Assembly: GCF_020536995.1 (NCBI RefSeq)
Contig: NC_068360.1
Coordinates: 86,463,426-86,527,425 of the forward strand
Length of the DNA stretch: 64,000 nt
DNA from: Dreissena polymorpha
Lineage: Eukaryota; Mollusca; Bivalvia; Myida; Dreissenidae
Direction of reading: 5' to 3'
Shown here: in pieces, positions 1-10,394 of the stretch
Layout of the letters: each line of letters starts with the position of its first letter
Numbering within the stretch: the stretch's first letter is position 1
Program-made: the position numbers and the translations under genes
Notes under the pieces: model-generated
What the model saw: the letters and a program-made list of their open reading frames with translations, nothing else
Databases searched by the model: none
Told to the model about the DNA's origin: nothing

Positions 1-501
1 ATTTTGTGCACTTATAAAGGGCATTATGGAGATTATGCAGTACCATATTTCTAACCTTAGTCGAAATCACTGTAAATAATAAAGAAATGCACACAATCTG
101 ACTACTGTAATTACTGAACAACTACTGAAGGTACTGAAATAAAACATGCAATTGAAATTTTCTTTCAAATCATTCGTTTACGTACTTACATATTTAAAGA
201 ACAACTTCATGTAATACTTTTTAGAATAAGTGACTCTAGGCAAGCCTTCAGCATTTTTTAAAATGAAAACATTACGTATTGCATTCTCTCCACCCCTGTT
301 ATTAAGCATTATCAAATACACAAGTTTAAGCCCTGACCCAGGTGTAGGCCTTTTCATTACACTTCATAAAATGAGTGGGCTGAATGTTGGACAGTTCTGG
401 GCTTTAGCACTGTTGAAAGCAAAGCTGTGGGTCATTAGACCTTTTAACGACAAATTCACAAATTGGAGCAACTTTCTAAGTGCTGCAACATCTGCCATAG
501 T
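1..501. other. Intergenic, no gene seen
   Basis: AT-rich sequence with one 98-codon open frame at 230-526 that has no recognisable motif and runs into the repeat starting at 502. I see no splice-site pair or domain in it and do not call it a gene. Confidence 0.5.
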
Positions 502-998
502 CAGGGGGTGGATCGTACGCAAGTAACTGGCGTGGCGTAAGAGAGAAAAAATAGTAACTGGTGTTCAAAATGGCGGTTAACGGGTGATTTTTGAATTTTT
601 TCGTCGGAGTTTTTGAAAGGTTTGTACATGTACCGTATTTATTCGACATTGTATTTACGCGCAGGATGATCTACTGATATTCATTTTACCTCGGTATAAA
701 TCCTGTAGATGCATTATTAATATTTAAACAAGTTATTGAAGACTTTATACGCAAAAGCCTCATTGTTTACGATTGACACGGTTCATTTTATGTGCAATTT
801 TAAACCATATATAAGGGTTTCTCTGCAGTTTTCATGGAAAGGTGGACTCAAGAACCATCATAGTTTACCTTGTATCAGCACCAGGATGCCTCCAACAGGC
901 AATCGCAATATATGCATCAAAATTCGAAAAATAAACCCCATTTCAATAACTGGTGAGCACAGTAACCCCACTTTCAGTAACTGGTGTTTATTCAAAAG
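502..998 (+). repeat. 0.5-kb interspersed repeat, left inverted copy
   Basis: This segment begins CAGGGGGTGGATCGTACGC and ends near TTATTCAAAAG. It recurs in reverse orientation at 9035-9528 over nearly its whole length with scattered substitutions and small indels. Both copies contain GTAACTGG-type words near each end. I see no clear target duplication or terminal inverted repeat, so the class is open: it may be a non-autonomous DNA element or a piece of a larger one. Confidence 0.8.
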
Positions 999-2321
999 TC
1001 AGAGTACACAGAAAAAAAGAAAACATAATAAAATACGCATGTTTATATTCGCTTTTTAAATAAGTTACTTTAATTTGTGAAGTCACAATAAATTGCAAGG
1101 TTGCATAGAAGAGACATGGAAGATTTTTTTTTCAATTCACATGCTGACGTATTGGTTTAATTTGTGCAGGAATTATTTCGAATGCTCACGAATGGCTTTT
1201 ATTGTGCGTAAATAATAGTGAATATGTGCGCACGTATTCACCTGTAAGTAAACACGCACAAACGCTTACGTGCGCGCCTATACATGTTTATGCGCGCATG
1301 CTTTAAGTTCTGCGTTCGCTCGTTTTGCTTTTTCATTGATTTATTTATCACATGCGCACGTCTTGCTTTCTTTTTCGCTCGTATTGCTTTTAATTACGCA
1401 CATATTGACTTCTAGTGCGCATGTATTCATTAGAAAATGCCTTCGTATTTATACACACGTCCGTGCCGCAAGTATTCTTTTTAGTTCAAATAATTAGACG
1501 TAATATACCGATTACGTCTCAACGGTTTACTATATTTTTCTATTGCAAATTGATTTCAACGTATTTTTCAGTTTTTCTTGTTATGTCATTGCTAATGCAT
1601 AAAATTATCATTTAATAGACACAAATGAGAACGATTACCCTTTACATGTGTGAGAAATGTGCAAGAACACCACTTGTGTAAGTTTAGAAAAATGGGCTAT
1701 TCTTTAATGCAGAATTACTTTGAACTAGATCAAATAACACAAGGGGCTACACATGAGTCATCCTGAATAAAACACGGCAAAAGTATCCAATCATTTAGAG
1801 AAACAGGTTAATTATAACCGGCCAATATTGTTAAACTATGCAACTTTCAACTGACACAGTGCAAAGCCTATGTGGCAACAAACAGTGGTAGTGTTTTCTG
1901 ACCTTGGATAGCTTTACTTGTAAGTTTTAATTAACATTTTTCTTATGCCATTAGAAAAATATTGTCTATTTTTATGTTCAATAATTTTTGCATGATTATT
2001 TTGCGCTGTTATATGAATTTGCAGTCGTTACAGCTACCGACATGAAGTTTCCGACATGACTTCCTGTCGGAACTATACAAATGACGTAAAACGAAATGAG
2101 GTGTATGATCATATTTGTAGGAGAAGTATTCACTTTTACGTGCGCACGTGACCACATAAGTAATGCGTGCGCAAGTATTTGACAAAAAAAACCTATGTGC
2201 CCGCTATGCCGTCGTGAAATAGTTTAAACCTTCCAATAACACAAAGAATCCATATCGTTCACATTTTTATTAACTGTAATACTACACACAGTAAAGACAC
2301 ACTTATTGTTCATGAACAAAT
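999..2321. other. Intergenic, rich in GCGCAC words
   Basis: No gene recognised. Between about 1200 and 1420, and again near 2140-2185, the otherwise AT-rich sequence carries many alternating purine/pyrimidine words such as GTGCGC, GCGCAC and TGCGCGCATGC. Confidence 0.5.
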
Positions 2322-2578
2322 GAGTCGCGTTCTGAGAAAACTGGGCCTAATGCATGTGCGTAAAGTGTCGTCCCAGATTAGCCTGTGCAGTCCGGACAGG
2401 CTAGTCAGGGACGAAATTTTCCGCCTAAACTTGATTTTCGGTAAGGAGGGACTTCCTTGAAACTAAAAATACCATAAAAGCGGAAAGTGTCGTCCCTGAT
2501 TAGCCTGTGCGGAATGCATAGGCTAATCTTGGAAAGACTGTCCGCACATGCATTATGCCCAGTTTTCTCAGAACGCAG
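2322..2578 (+). mobile_element. MITE family A, copy 1 (double-hairpin element)
   Basis: Terminal inverted repeats of about 38 bp start GTCGCGTTCTGAGAAAACTG and end with its complement. Each half also folds on itself, because the words around GTGTCGTCCCAGATTAGCC recur as a complement a few tens of bases on. There is no coding capacity. It lies about 110 bp upstream of the zinc-finger exon at 2691. Other copies are at 4183, 32995, 34666 and 41253. Confidence 0.9.
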
Positions 2579-2763
2579 GTCAAATATAGAGTCATTGAAT
2601 GTGTATTCCACGCAGTCTAACAACGTCATTTTTAAATCGGTGAGACTTAAATCATATTTAATAGGAGATTTATTTTATGTGTTATTACAGATGGAATCGT
2701 CCAACGGAGATCAAATTCAATGTGAAGTGTGCGGTGTTGCATTATCATGTGCATACTCTTTAA

Positions 2764-3252
2764 AGGGGCCTTTTCACAGATTTTGGCATGTTTTGAAGTG
2801 TGTCATTAAATGCTTTATATTGATAAATGTAAACATTGGATCTAAAAAGCTCCAGTGAAAAATCAAGAATAAAATTAAAAACAAGTAAACCTCAGCAGGG
2901 CTCGAACCAGTGACCCCTGGAGTTCTGAAGTAAAAACTAATTAGACCACTCGGCCATCCTGCCAAGTATGTTTAACGAACGTATTTCATACTTTATATCA
3001 GCAATCTTCTTAGTTTCAAAAAATTAAACGACAACAACAGAACTCTTCAAATTATTCAATCGTTTCGCGTTGCAACGCTTTATAATTTTCAGGTATTTAA
3101 ATCTTCAAAAGATGAATATAATGGCTATATTAGAGCATGGCAAATGTTAGTATTACTGTTTCCTCACAAATGTCATAACTAAAACGAAAAATTGCGAATC
3201 TAAAACAACTTTTTTCAATTTTGTCAATTTACCAAAACGTGAAAAGATCACT
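2764..3252 (-). mobile_element. TTAA-flanked element with internal tRNA-like part
   Basis: A 489-bp insertion flanked by TTAA on both sides (2760-2763 and 3253-3256). Its ends are inverted: AGGGGCCTTTTCAC against AGTGATCTTTTCAC. TTAA duplication with AGGG termini is typical of Kolobok-type elements, while piggyBac also uses TTAA; the assignment is inference. It sits inside finger 1 of the zinc-finger pseudogene. A truncated relative lies at 32513-32625. Confidence 0.75.
2893..2963 (-). other. tRNA-derived segment inside the TTAA element
   Basis: On the minus strand this reads GGCAGGATGGCCGAGTGGTC, with a pol III A box (TGGCCGAGTGG), and ends with a B box (GGTTCGAGCCC). The anticodon arm is degenerate and there is no good acceptor stem, so it is not a functional tRNA. 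It resembles a Leu/Ser-type head of a SINE embedded in an inverted-repeat element. Confidence 0.7.
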
Positions 3253-3810
3253 TTAAAGCGGCACATGCAGCTTCATAGTGATTTCACATTCGAGTGCGAT
3301 TTTCCAGAGTGCGGAAAAACATTCAAGTGTAAAAATTCTCTGCAGCGTCACACCCGTTCCCACACCGATGGTCCAAAAGTTCGTAGTCAGTGTGGGAAGG
3401 AGTTCACAACGACGTATTGGCTTAACAAGCATGAAACTGAGATTCACCGAGGCAAGGCATCGAAGTATTCATGAACAGTGTGTGCGAAGCCATGTCAGTC
3501 GGGATACGCACTTCAACAACATTTGAGTTTACATTCGGATGAAAAAAATACAACTGTGAAATATGTTCGAAGTCATACAAAACCCCATCAATTCTTCGAA
3601 TACACAAATTCAGCCCTCCGGACGATGGAGAAAGAAAGCATGCCTGTGCAACATGCACCAAACATATAAGACAAGGAGGCTGTTGAAACAGCACATGAAT
3701 AAGCACGATGCTCCCAAATTATCTTGCCACGTCTGTGGAAAAATGTTCAAATGGAAGCATTGCATGAAAAATGATATCAAGCAATGTGGTGTGGACATTA
3801 ATCAAGGGTA

Positions 3811-4182
3811 ATTCTAACACCCTTTCTTGAAAAACTACAACTTTTGCCACTGTTTCACTGTTTATTATTTCATTGTTTTAATTGTTTGTTTAAAAGTTGA
3901 TTCATTGTTAATATATTAAAAAATATTTTGTGTTGGAATTCATGCAAAGGTTTTATATAGTATGGATTTTGTTGTTAGTTAAGTTTCATACATTAATAAC
4001 GTAATATACTTTTCTAGTCGTTTAAAGTTGGCATGGAGTCTGAGTGAGCTCACATTTTATTGTGATAAATACCCCCCTCCCCCCGTCTGAACCGCTGTGA
4101 TTATCATTACATATAGTAATGTGATTTTATGTTTCATTATTATTACATTCGTAAATAGTAACACAGTTTGTGTTAATACCGT
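3811..4182. other. Intergenic, no gene seen
   Basis: AT-rich spacer between the zinc-finger pseudogene and the next MITE, with a short C run near 4075. I see no gene or repeat here. Confidence 0.5.
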
Positions 4183-4439
4183 GAGTCGTGTTCTGAGAAA
4201 ACTGGGCATAATGCATGTGCTTGAAGTGTCCCAGATTAGCCTGTGCAGTCCGCACAGCTTATCAGGGACGACACTTTCCGCCACAATTGGATTTTTCCTA
4301 AGAAGAGACTTCATTTAAACGAAAAATGTCACACAAGCGGAAAATGTCGTCCCTGATTAGCTTGTGCGAATTGCACAGGCTAATCTGTGACGACACTTTA
4401 CGCACAAGCATTATGCCCAGTTTTCTCAGAACGCGGCTC
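4183..4439 (+). mobile_element. MITE family A, copy 2
   Basis: Same termini and internal hairpins as the copy at 2322. The flanks CCGT on the left and CCGT on the right could be a 4-bp target duplication. Confidence 0.88.
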
Positions 4440-4640
4440 CCGTGTTTCTAGTCAATTTACATTTATTTGAATTTATTTTGAATTATTATTGAAATGTTGA
4501 TAAACGTAACAATAAATATAGTACATTTTATTATGTCTTATTTGTATGGAACAGCTCATGTGTATTAAATTATACAGATTCATGCATTCATGTAAAACAC
4601 AAACGTGAACAGTTTTACCAGCAATGCAATTTATAAAGAA

Positions 4641-4950
4641 ACAAGAGCTGTCTCCATCGGAAGACATATGCCCCCAAAAAACGCTTTTTCGAAACTTAAC
4701 GCAGATTTCGAAAACTAAACGCGGACCCTAAGTTCAAGTTCAAGGTCAAAGGGGTCAAAATGTGTGTGCGTATGGAAAGGCCTTGTCCATATACACATGC
4801 ATACCATATATGAAGGTTACATCTGAAGCGACATAGAAGTTATGAGCACTTTTCGAAACCTAAACGCAAAAGTGCGACGGACAGACAGACGGACGGACAG
4901 ACGGACGGACAGTGCGACTGCTATATGCCACCCTACCGGGGGCATAAAAA
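4641..4950 (+). mobile_element. CAAGAGCTGT/GGGGGCATA repeat, copy 1
   Basis: It starts ACAAGAGCTGTCTCCATCGG, has TATGCCCCC soon after, then AAGGTCAAAGG words and a run of GGACAGACGGACGG, and ends GGGGGCATAAAAA. The inverted TATGCCCC/GGGGCATA pair near the ends and the GACAGACGG tract define a family with several further copies in this window, common in bivalves in my experience. Non-coding. Confidence 0.8.
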
Positions 4951-5004
4951 AATTCAGTTTTGATATAGGACAATAACAATCCAACATGCACAACTTCATA
5001 ACAT

Positions 5005-5745
5005 AAGGAAAAAAACTCAATTTTTCGATGATTCAAAGGCCGTAACTCAGGAGTGTCCTAGTCAATTTGGCTGATTATCGAACTTGACCTAGATCTTATG
5101 ACCTTACATATTTTCATGAAGTGTGGCGGAGATCCTATGACAATTGTTCGAGTTATTGAGCGGAAACGAGAAAAACACAATTTTTCGATGATTCAAGGGC
5201 CGTAACTCAGGAGTGTCTGAGTCAATTTGGCCGATTATCGATCTTGACCTAGATTTTATTGCCTTACACGTTTTTATGAAGTGTGGCAAAGATCTTATGA
5301 CATTTGCTAGAGTTATTGAGCGGAAACCAGATAAAACCCAATTTTACGATGATTCAAGGGCTGTAACTCAGCAGTGTCTGGGTGAATTCGGCCGATTATC
5401 GAACTTGGCCTAGTTGTTATTGCCTTACACATTTTCATGAAGTTTGGTGAAGATCTGACAATTGCTCGAATAATTCAGCGGAAACAAGAAACAACCCAAT
5501 TTTACGATGATTCAAGGGCCGTAACTCAAGAGTGTCTGGGCCATTCGGCCGATTATCGAACTTGACCTAGATGTTATTGCCTTACACATTTTCATGAAGT
5601 TTGGTGAAGATCTGATGACAATTGCTTGTCTTATTGAGCGGAAACTAATCCGGACGGACTAACGGACTGACTAACTGACTAACTAACTAACGGAAGGTGC
5701 GATTTTAATATGCCCCCAAAACCAATGTTCTGAGGGCATAAAAAA
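5005..5745 (+). repeat. 160-bp tandem repeat in a family-C-like element
   Basis: Four units start at about 5018, 5178, 5339 and 5497 (period 158-161 bp), each with a core like GATGATTCAAGGGCCGTAAC. The last unit runs into a GGACGGACTAACGGACTGAC tract and a TATGCCCCC/GAGGGCATA end. The units are diverged, so the array is not a recent expansion. Confidence 0.85.
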
Positions 5746-6990
5746 CGTTCATATTTATAGTTTGCTGTACTTGTCTCGCGGATTTAAGCCACAAAACGGG
5801 TAATACAACTTTTACCGTGTGACACCAATATTAGTTACTTTTAATCTCATACTTATCAAAATTCCGAGAACACTTTAAATAAGAAAACACGGCCTCGTTG
5901 AATCTTGTTATTTGTCTCCTATGCACATTATCTGGCAAAGCTTTTCCATGATTTCCGGGAGACAGATATTGTCCCAACATCGGTTTAAAGGGACTATGAT
6001 AAGTGTATTCATAGATATAACAATGAAAGAAATAAAATACTAGTATAGAAAAACTCCTTTTTACTTAGACAAGTCTTAACCAAAAAAGCACAACACAAAA
6101 TGGTAAATGTTAAATTTAAACAACACAATCACTGAAAATGCTTTTATAAATACATACAAAACAGATATCAACATCATGGTTAATGAACCAAGGACAATTG
6201 TGAAGTTACCTATAAACACATATATCAAGTGTGGGTTATTCTCCATTTACTATTTGCGGAGATAAGTTGTTTGGAGAAAAATGAAGGGTCATATTCCATA
6301 ATGATATTAAGTCATTATTGCTTGTTCAAATCTTCAGGGTTGAACATTTACTTTCTAACTAAGCAAATAACCAGTACGTTTGCATTTTATCACCTAAAAT
6401 TGTAATGAGGCTGAAATTGTAATGTATAGCAATTACATGTTCTTACTCGTTTCAGCGTGATACGCATTTTTCCAAGTTAAGGTTAAGAATAAAATATAAA
6501 TCTGTATGCTACTGGTTTATAACCGGCATTGTTCCTGAAGTTTAATCATACCCAATCTGAACCGCACAAAACGATATTGAAAAAGGTTGCCTATGTATGC
6601 AATACGTATAGTTGTTCTGTTATACTAACACTTATTTAGCAGTCTTGTGTTAACCCTGGGCAGGTAAGCAACTTACAAAAATATTTTTTAACATAAATAT
6701 TATTATATTACATTCGACAGTACCTTAACAAACACATATCTTACTATTTTACAAGACAATTATTTATTTAAGTACGTTTATATAAAATGTTGACATTTAA
6801 GAAAAGGGTATTTCAAAATAATATCATGTTCAAATACTGCTAACATGAAATGATATCCGTTGCATTACTTATTCTTTGCTTATACAAAATCATTTATTTA
6901 TGATTAAAACAACATTGTTTATATGAATCCCTTTTTAATGTCAAAGTCACTTTAAATCAGCTATAAGGAAAAGAGTATTATTTGTTTTAT
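5746..6990. other. Intergenic, AT-rich, no gene seen
   Basis: About 1.2 kb of AT-rich sequence without an open frame I would support. A word AAGTGTGGGTTATTC at about 6226-6242 recurs at about 37076, but I could not delimit an element from it. Confidence 0.5.
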
Positions 6991-8146
6991 TTAGAGTTCG
7001 TTTAAATCATTAGATGAAATGCCAAGTCTTAAAGAAGGTAGTATTTTTGATTCATTTACTTTGAAGTGTTCCCGAATCGACCGAACGCCTTTCGGAATTC
7101 CACCGAGGTTGCTTATCGTTCCCTTCTTTCCTTTGTGCGGAGCCCTTATGTCAAACTCATGGTTTCTGAAACATAAGTGTTTGTAGCATTGAGAGAGAAA
7201 TCCAAAAACTGCAATTAATTTAAATAATGCGTTATGATGTTCCCGAAGGAAGATATATAGTCTTTGCACCGTCTGTCGGTCTGTACGTCTGTCCATAATT
7301 GTGTTTCCGGTCCATATCTTTGTTATTAATCTATGGATTTTAAATCAACTTGGCACACATGTATAGCACAGAGGAATTGTCACGCGCAATTCCCAGGCCC
7401 CTATCACAAAGGTCAATGTCACAATTAGCCTGTCTATGTCATAATTAATAATTTTGCATTGATAGGCGCGTCCTGTCTATATCATTATTGTATGGATTAA
7501 AAAAAAAACTAACTCAAATGCAAAAGAACAGTATAGCGAAATGTCGCGCGGAAGATCCAGGTACCTACGTCATAGGTCAAAATCACACTTAGACTGTCAA
7601 GGTCATATATCATGATTGTGCATTTATAGGTGTATCCGGTCCATATATTTGCTATTAATGTATTGATTTAAATAACCTTGTCAGAAATGTCGCTCACAAG
7701 TTCCCAGTCCCTGTCTCAAAGATCAGGGCACGCTTAGACTTTTAAGGAGTGTGCATCAATAGGTGTCTCCGGTCCGCATGCTTGTCATTCATCAATGGAA
7801 TTGAAATAGCTTGGAACAAATTTGAAGCACAGAAAGAAAAATGTCGTGCGTACGACACATGTCCATTTCTATAATATCATCGGGGCCATGTGTCATCCTC
7901 TCGAGACAGTTCTTGTTTTGTTCGTCTTTATAATTTAAATTTGATATACGTGTTATTCAATATAACAATAGAAGCATTTAGAGATAAATAAACAAAAAGT
8001 GCGTATTATACCGAACAACAATTCGTGATATCATCGACAAGTCCAATGCAGTGTGGCTACTGTCAGTTTCAGTCGGACGCATCTCCTCCGTGACGTCATC
8101 AGGCGTCTCGTAGCGGCGTGCTTTGGCTGTCTTCATCCGAAACGAA
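6991..8146 (-). CDS. Unrecognised gene, last two exons
   Basis: Two minus-strand exons fit together. The upstream exon (8146 to 8012, 135 nt) follows the acceptor TTTTAATTCCAG and ends at the donor G|GTATAA; it encodes a segment containing RRYETPDDVTEEMRPTETDS. The terminal exon (7165 to 6991, 175 nt) follows CTTATGTTTCAG, encodes NHEFDIRAPHKGKKGTISNL and onward, and ends in TAA. The first leaves two bases, the second supplies one, giving an in-frame Arg codon across the join. Both are open throughout and GC-richer than their surroundings. Together they give about 102 residues of a C-terminus, first acidic and Ser/Thr-rich, then basic. The intron carries a transposable repeat (7240-7914). Upstream exons were not found; the next one must end with two spare bases. 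I do not recognise the family. A chance alignment of splice sites is possible but less likely given the phase match. Confidence 0.5.
7240..7914 (-). mobile_element. CAAGAGCTGT repeat with internal tandem units
   Basis: On the minus strand it begins AAAACAAGAACTGTCTCGAG with GGCCCCGATG soon after, and ends in a GACAGACGTACAGACCGACA tract and TTCGGGAACATC. Inside are about four diverged units of roughly 130-165 bp centred on words like TCCGGTCCATAT at 7309, 7630 and 7770. It lies wholly in the intron of the minus-strand gene. Confidence 0.7.
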
Positions 8147-8204
8147 CTGGAATTAAAATAATGTTTAATGAAATATTTGCAAAACACTTTTATTTTATTG
8201 TTTT

Positions 8205-8345
8205 TTCTCATTTCCTGGAAAGTTTAAAGCCACTCGGTTTAATAGTTGATAAGTTATTGATCGGAAACGAACTGGTTTACCGACATACAGACCGACAGAC
8301 AGACCGAGCAACCGACATCCAGCAAAACAATATACGCCCTCTTCT
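8205..8345 (+). repeat. 3' remnant of the same repeat family
   Basis: It contains the ACAGACCGACAGACAGACCG tract and the terminal hairpin CTCTTCTTCGAAGAG. The 5' part is missing or too diverged to see. Confidence 0.6.
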
Positions 8346-8770
8346 TCGAAGAGCACAATTAAATAATATTATAAAAAGATTTTTGAAAAACAAATACCGA
8401 AACAGTGACGATATACGTTTATTCTACCATGTCCAGATTTATCAATTATTCATTCATGTCTAATTATATAGTCATATAATAGATAAACAATTAGGTTAAA
8501 TTAAAAAATATTTGTATGTGTAGCTATTTGTACAAGTAGATGAGAAAGTGGAATCACCCGTAAATGCTCTTAATAAGAACAAACGATATATTCATGTACA
8601 ATAGATTTGTCTTTATAAAAAACAAATAGATGCATTTGCATTTCCCTGGACCATTTGACCTTTTTCATAATTTACTGAAATTAAAAGAATTATAAGTAGT
8701 CATCAATATACCGATGGTATCTTTGAACGCAGAAAGCTAAGTTGTGAGGAATGGGATTGTTACTGCACAA

Positions 8771-9006
8771 AGGCCCGTATTCACAAACGTTGAAAGGCTA
8801 AAATATAGACTCAGACTGAGATTTTCAATCAATTATCTAGCGATATTGAATCATGCTTTAATAATGAATGAAAAGTGGTCTTTGTGTAAACCTCTTTATA
8901 TTAAATGTGATTTTTGTATGATACAAATTGTAGATAAAATGATATTCCGATTCTTTTTTTAAGTTTGAGTCTATAAATCAGACTTAAACGTTGGTGATTT
9001 CATGCC
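8771..9006. mobile_element. MITE with about 45-bp imperfect inverted ends
   Basis: The left end AGGCCCGTATTCACAAACG and the right end (complement AGGCATGAAATCACCAACG) match over about 45 bp, sharing AACGTT, ATAGACTCA and related words. The element is about 236 bp and non-coding. Confidence 0.65.
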
Positions 9007-9034
9007 TTGTTTTTATGTACACATACCTAGTGTG

Positions 9035-9528
9035 CTTTTTGAATAAACAAGTTACTAAAAGTGGGGTTATTGTGCTCACCTGTTATTGAAATGGGGTTTA
9101 ATTTTCGAATTTTGATGCATACATTGCGATTGCCTGTTGGAAGCATCCTGGCGCTCATAAAAGTTAAACTATAATGGTTTTTGAGTCCACATTTCCATAA
9201 AAACTGGTGAGAAACCCTTATATATGGCATACAAATACACATACAATGAACCGTGTCAATCGTAAACAATGAGAATCTTGTTCATAAAGTCTTAAATTAC
9301 TTTTTTAATATTGATAATTCATCAATAGGATTTATACCGAGGTTAAATGGATATTAGTAGATCATTCTGCGCGTAATTATAATGTCGAATAAGTATCGTA
9401 AATGTACAACCCTTCCAAAAACTCCGACGCAAACATTCACAATTCACCCGTTAACCGCCATTTTGAACACCAGTTACTATTTTTCTCACTTACGCCACGC
9501 CAGTTACTTGCGTACGATCCACCCCCTG
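9035..9528 (-). repeat. 0.5-kb interspersed repeat, right inverted copy
   Basis: Reverse complement of the repeat at 502-998, collinear along its length. The two copies stand 8 kb apart in head-to-head arrangement around the zinc-finger pseudogene and the minus-strand gene. Confidence 0.8.
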
Positions 9529-10394
9529 GCTTTTGATTTTTGAATATTGATAGAGAATCGATAAAAGCGCAGTTATACAAAATATAAATTGCACTTACAT
9601 TTACCATGATTGAAACAAAAATTGTTAAATCAAAACGACGACAATTATGAACAACTAAGCACACATTTCGAAACTTTTCAAGCCAATGTATAATTCTTTC
9701 GACAGCCACTCATATTGACACTGGCTGCACAACTTATCCATTGAATGTCATTGTCCCGACACTGGCTGCAGAACTTATCCAATGACTGTCATTGTCCCAT
9801 AAGTCATTGAAAAGCCTGTAACTTGTAAAGCCTCTTGACTTATTGGAACAGTTGGCGTGACGTATGTTGCGAACTGACCACCAGACTGGACTTCCACCGA
9901 TTCATATGAGTAACCTGCGGGAGTTTCCTTCCTTCAACTGGAAACATAGTTGACATTGCAATCTAGTAAAATATTGACATGCAATATCACAATTTAGAAT
10001 GCATCTTTACTTAACATAATAAATTGGAATTTTATTAGGTTAATAATCATACTGCTGATCTACCAGCCATAAAATGTGTGAACTGCTGATCTACCAGACA
10101 TGAAATTTGTTTATTTAAGAGGATTATTGTTATTTTTGACATATTATTTTGACTTTTATTCTAGGATTGGGAAAATGTTCAGCGTATTGGGCGAAAATAC
10201 TTGTATTTTGAATTGGGAATGGGTCAGACACTCTGGCCCGCAGAATAAAAAGGCCTGCCAAACGTTGCCTAACTTACACTTGTGAGATTGGCGGTCAACA
10301 TAGACTATTGGTTTTACAACACATTTTATATTGTTTGATGTTTTCTATGTAATGATGCAACAATTTATTGTTACCGCTGATAATACCGACGAGG
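9529..10394. other. Intergenic with two small tandem duplications
   Basis: No gene recognised. At 9717-9797 a 41-bp unit beginning GACACTGGCTGCA occurs twice with few differences. At about 10050-10110 a 31-bp unit with CTGCTGATCTACCAG occurs twice. Confidence 0.6.

Larger units (their letters stand above)
2691..3810 (+). pseudogene. Degenerate C2H2 zinc-finger gene
   Basis: The sequence encodes a string of C2H2 fingers, presumably once a nuclear DNA-binding protein. A good acceptor (TGTGTTATTACAG) precedes the ATG at 2691. Finger 1 (CEVCGVALSC...) is split by the element at 2764-3252; removing that element restores the spacing C-x2-C-x12-H-x3-H exactly. Finger 2 (3286-3366) has a C-x4-C start. 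In finger 3 the first Cys is replaced by Arg. Finger 4 has TGA (3472-3474) where its first Cys codon belongs. Two reading-frame changes follow, one in an A run near 3548 and one near 3660, so fingers 5 to 7 are spread over two frames. About seven fingers are recognisable. The breaks make this a pseudogene of a host gene. Its linker sequences are too degraded for me to name a family member. Confidence 0.8.

Noticed and set aside
2893-2963. tRNA-Leu gene on the minus strand
   Set aside because: Anticodon arm and acceptor stem are degenerate; it is part of a mobile element.
502-9528. One 9-kb transposon with 0.5-kb terminal inverted repeats
   Set aside because: No target duplication at the outer borders, and the interior holds host-gene exons; two separate inverted insertions are simpler.
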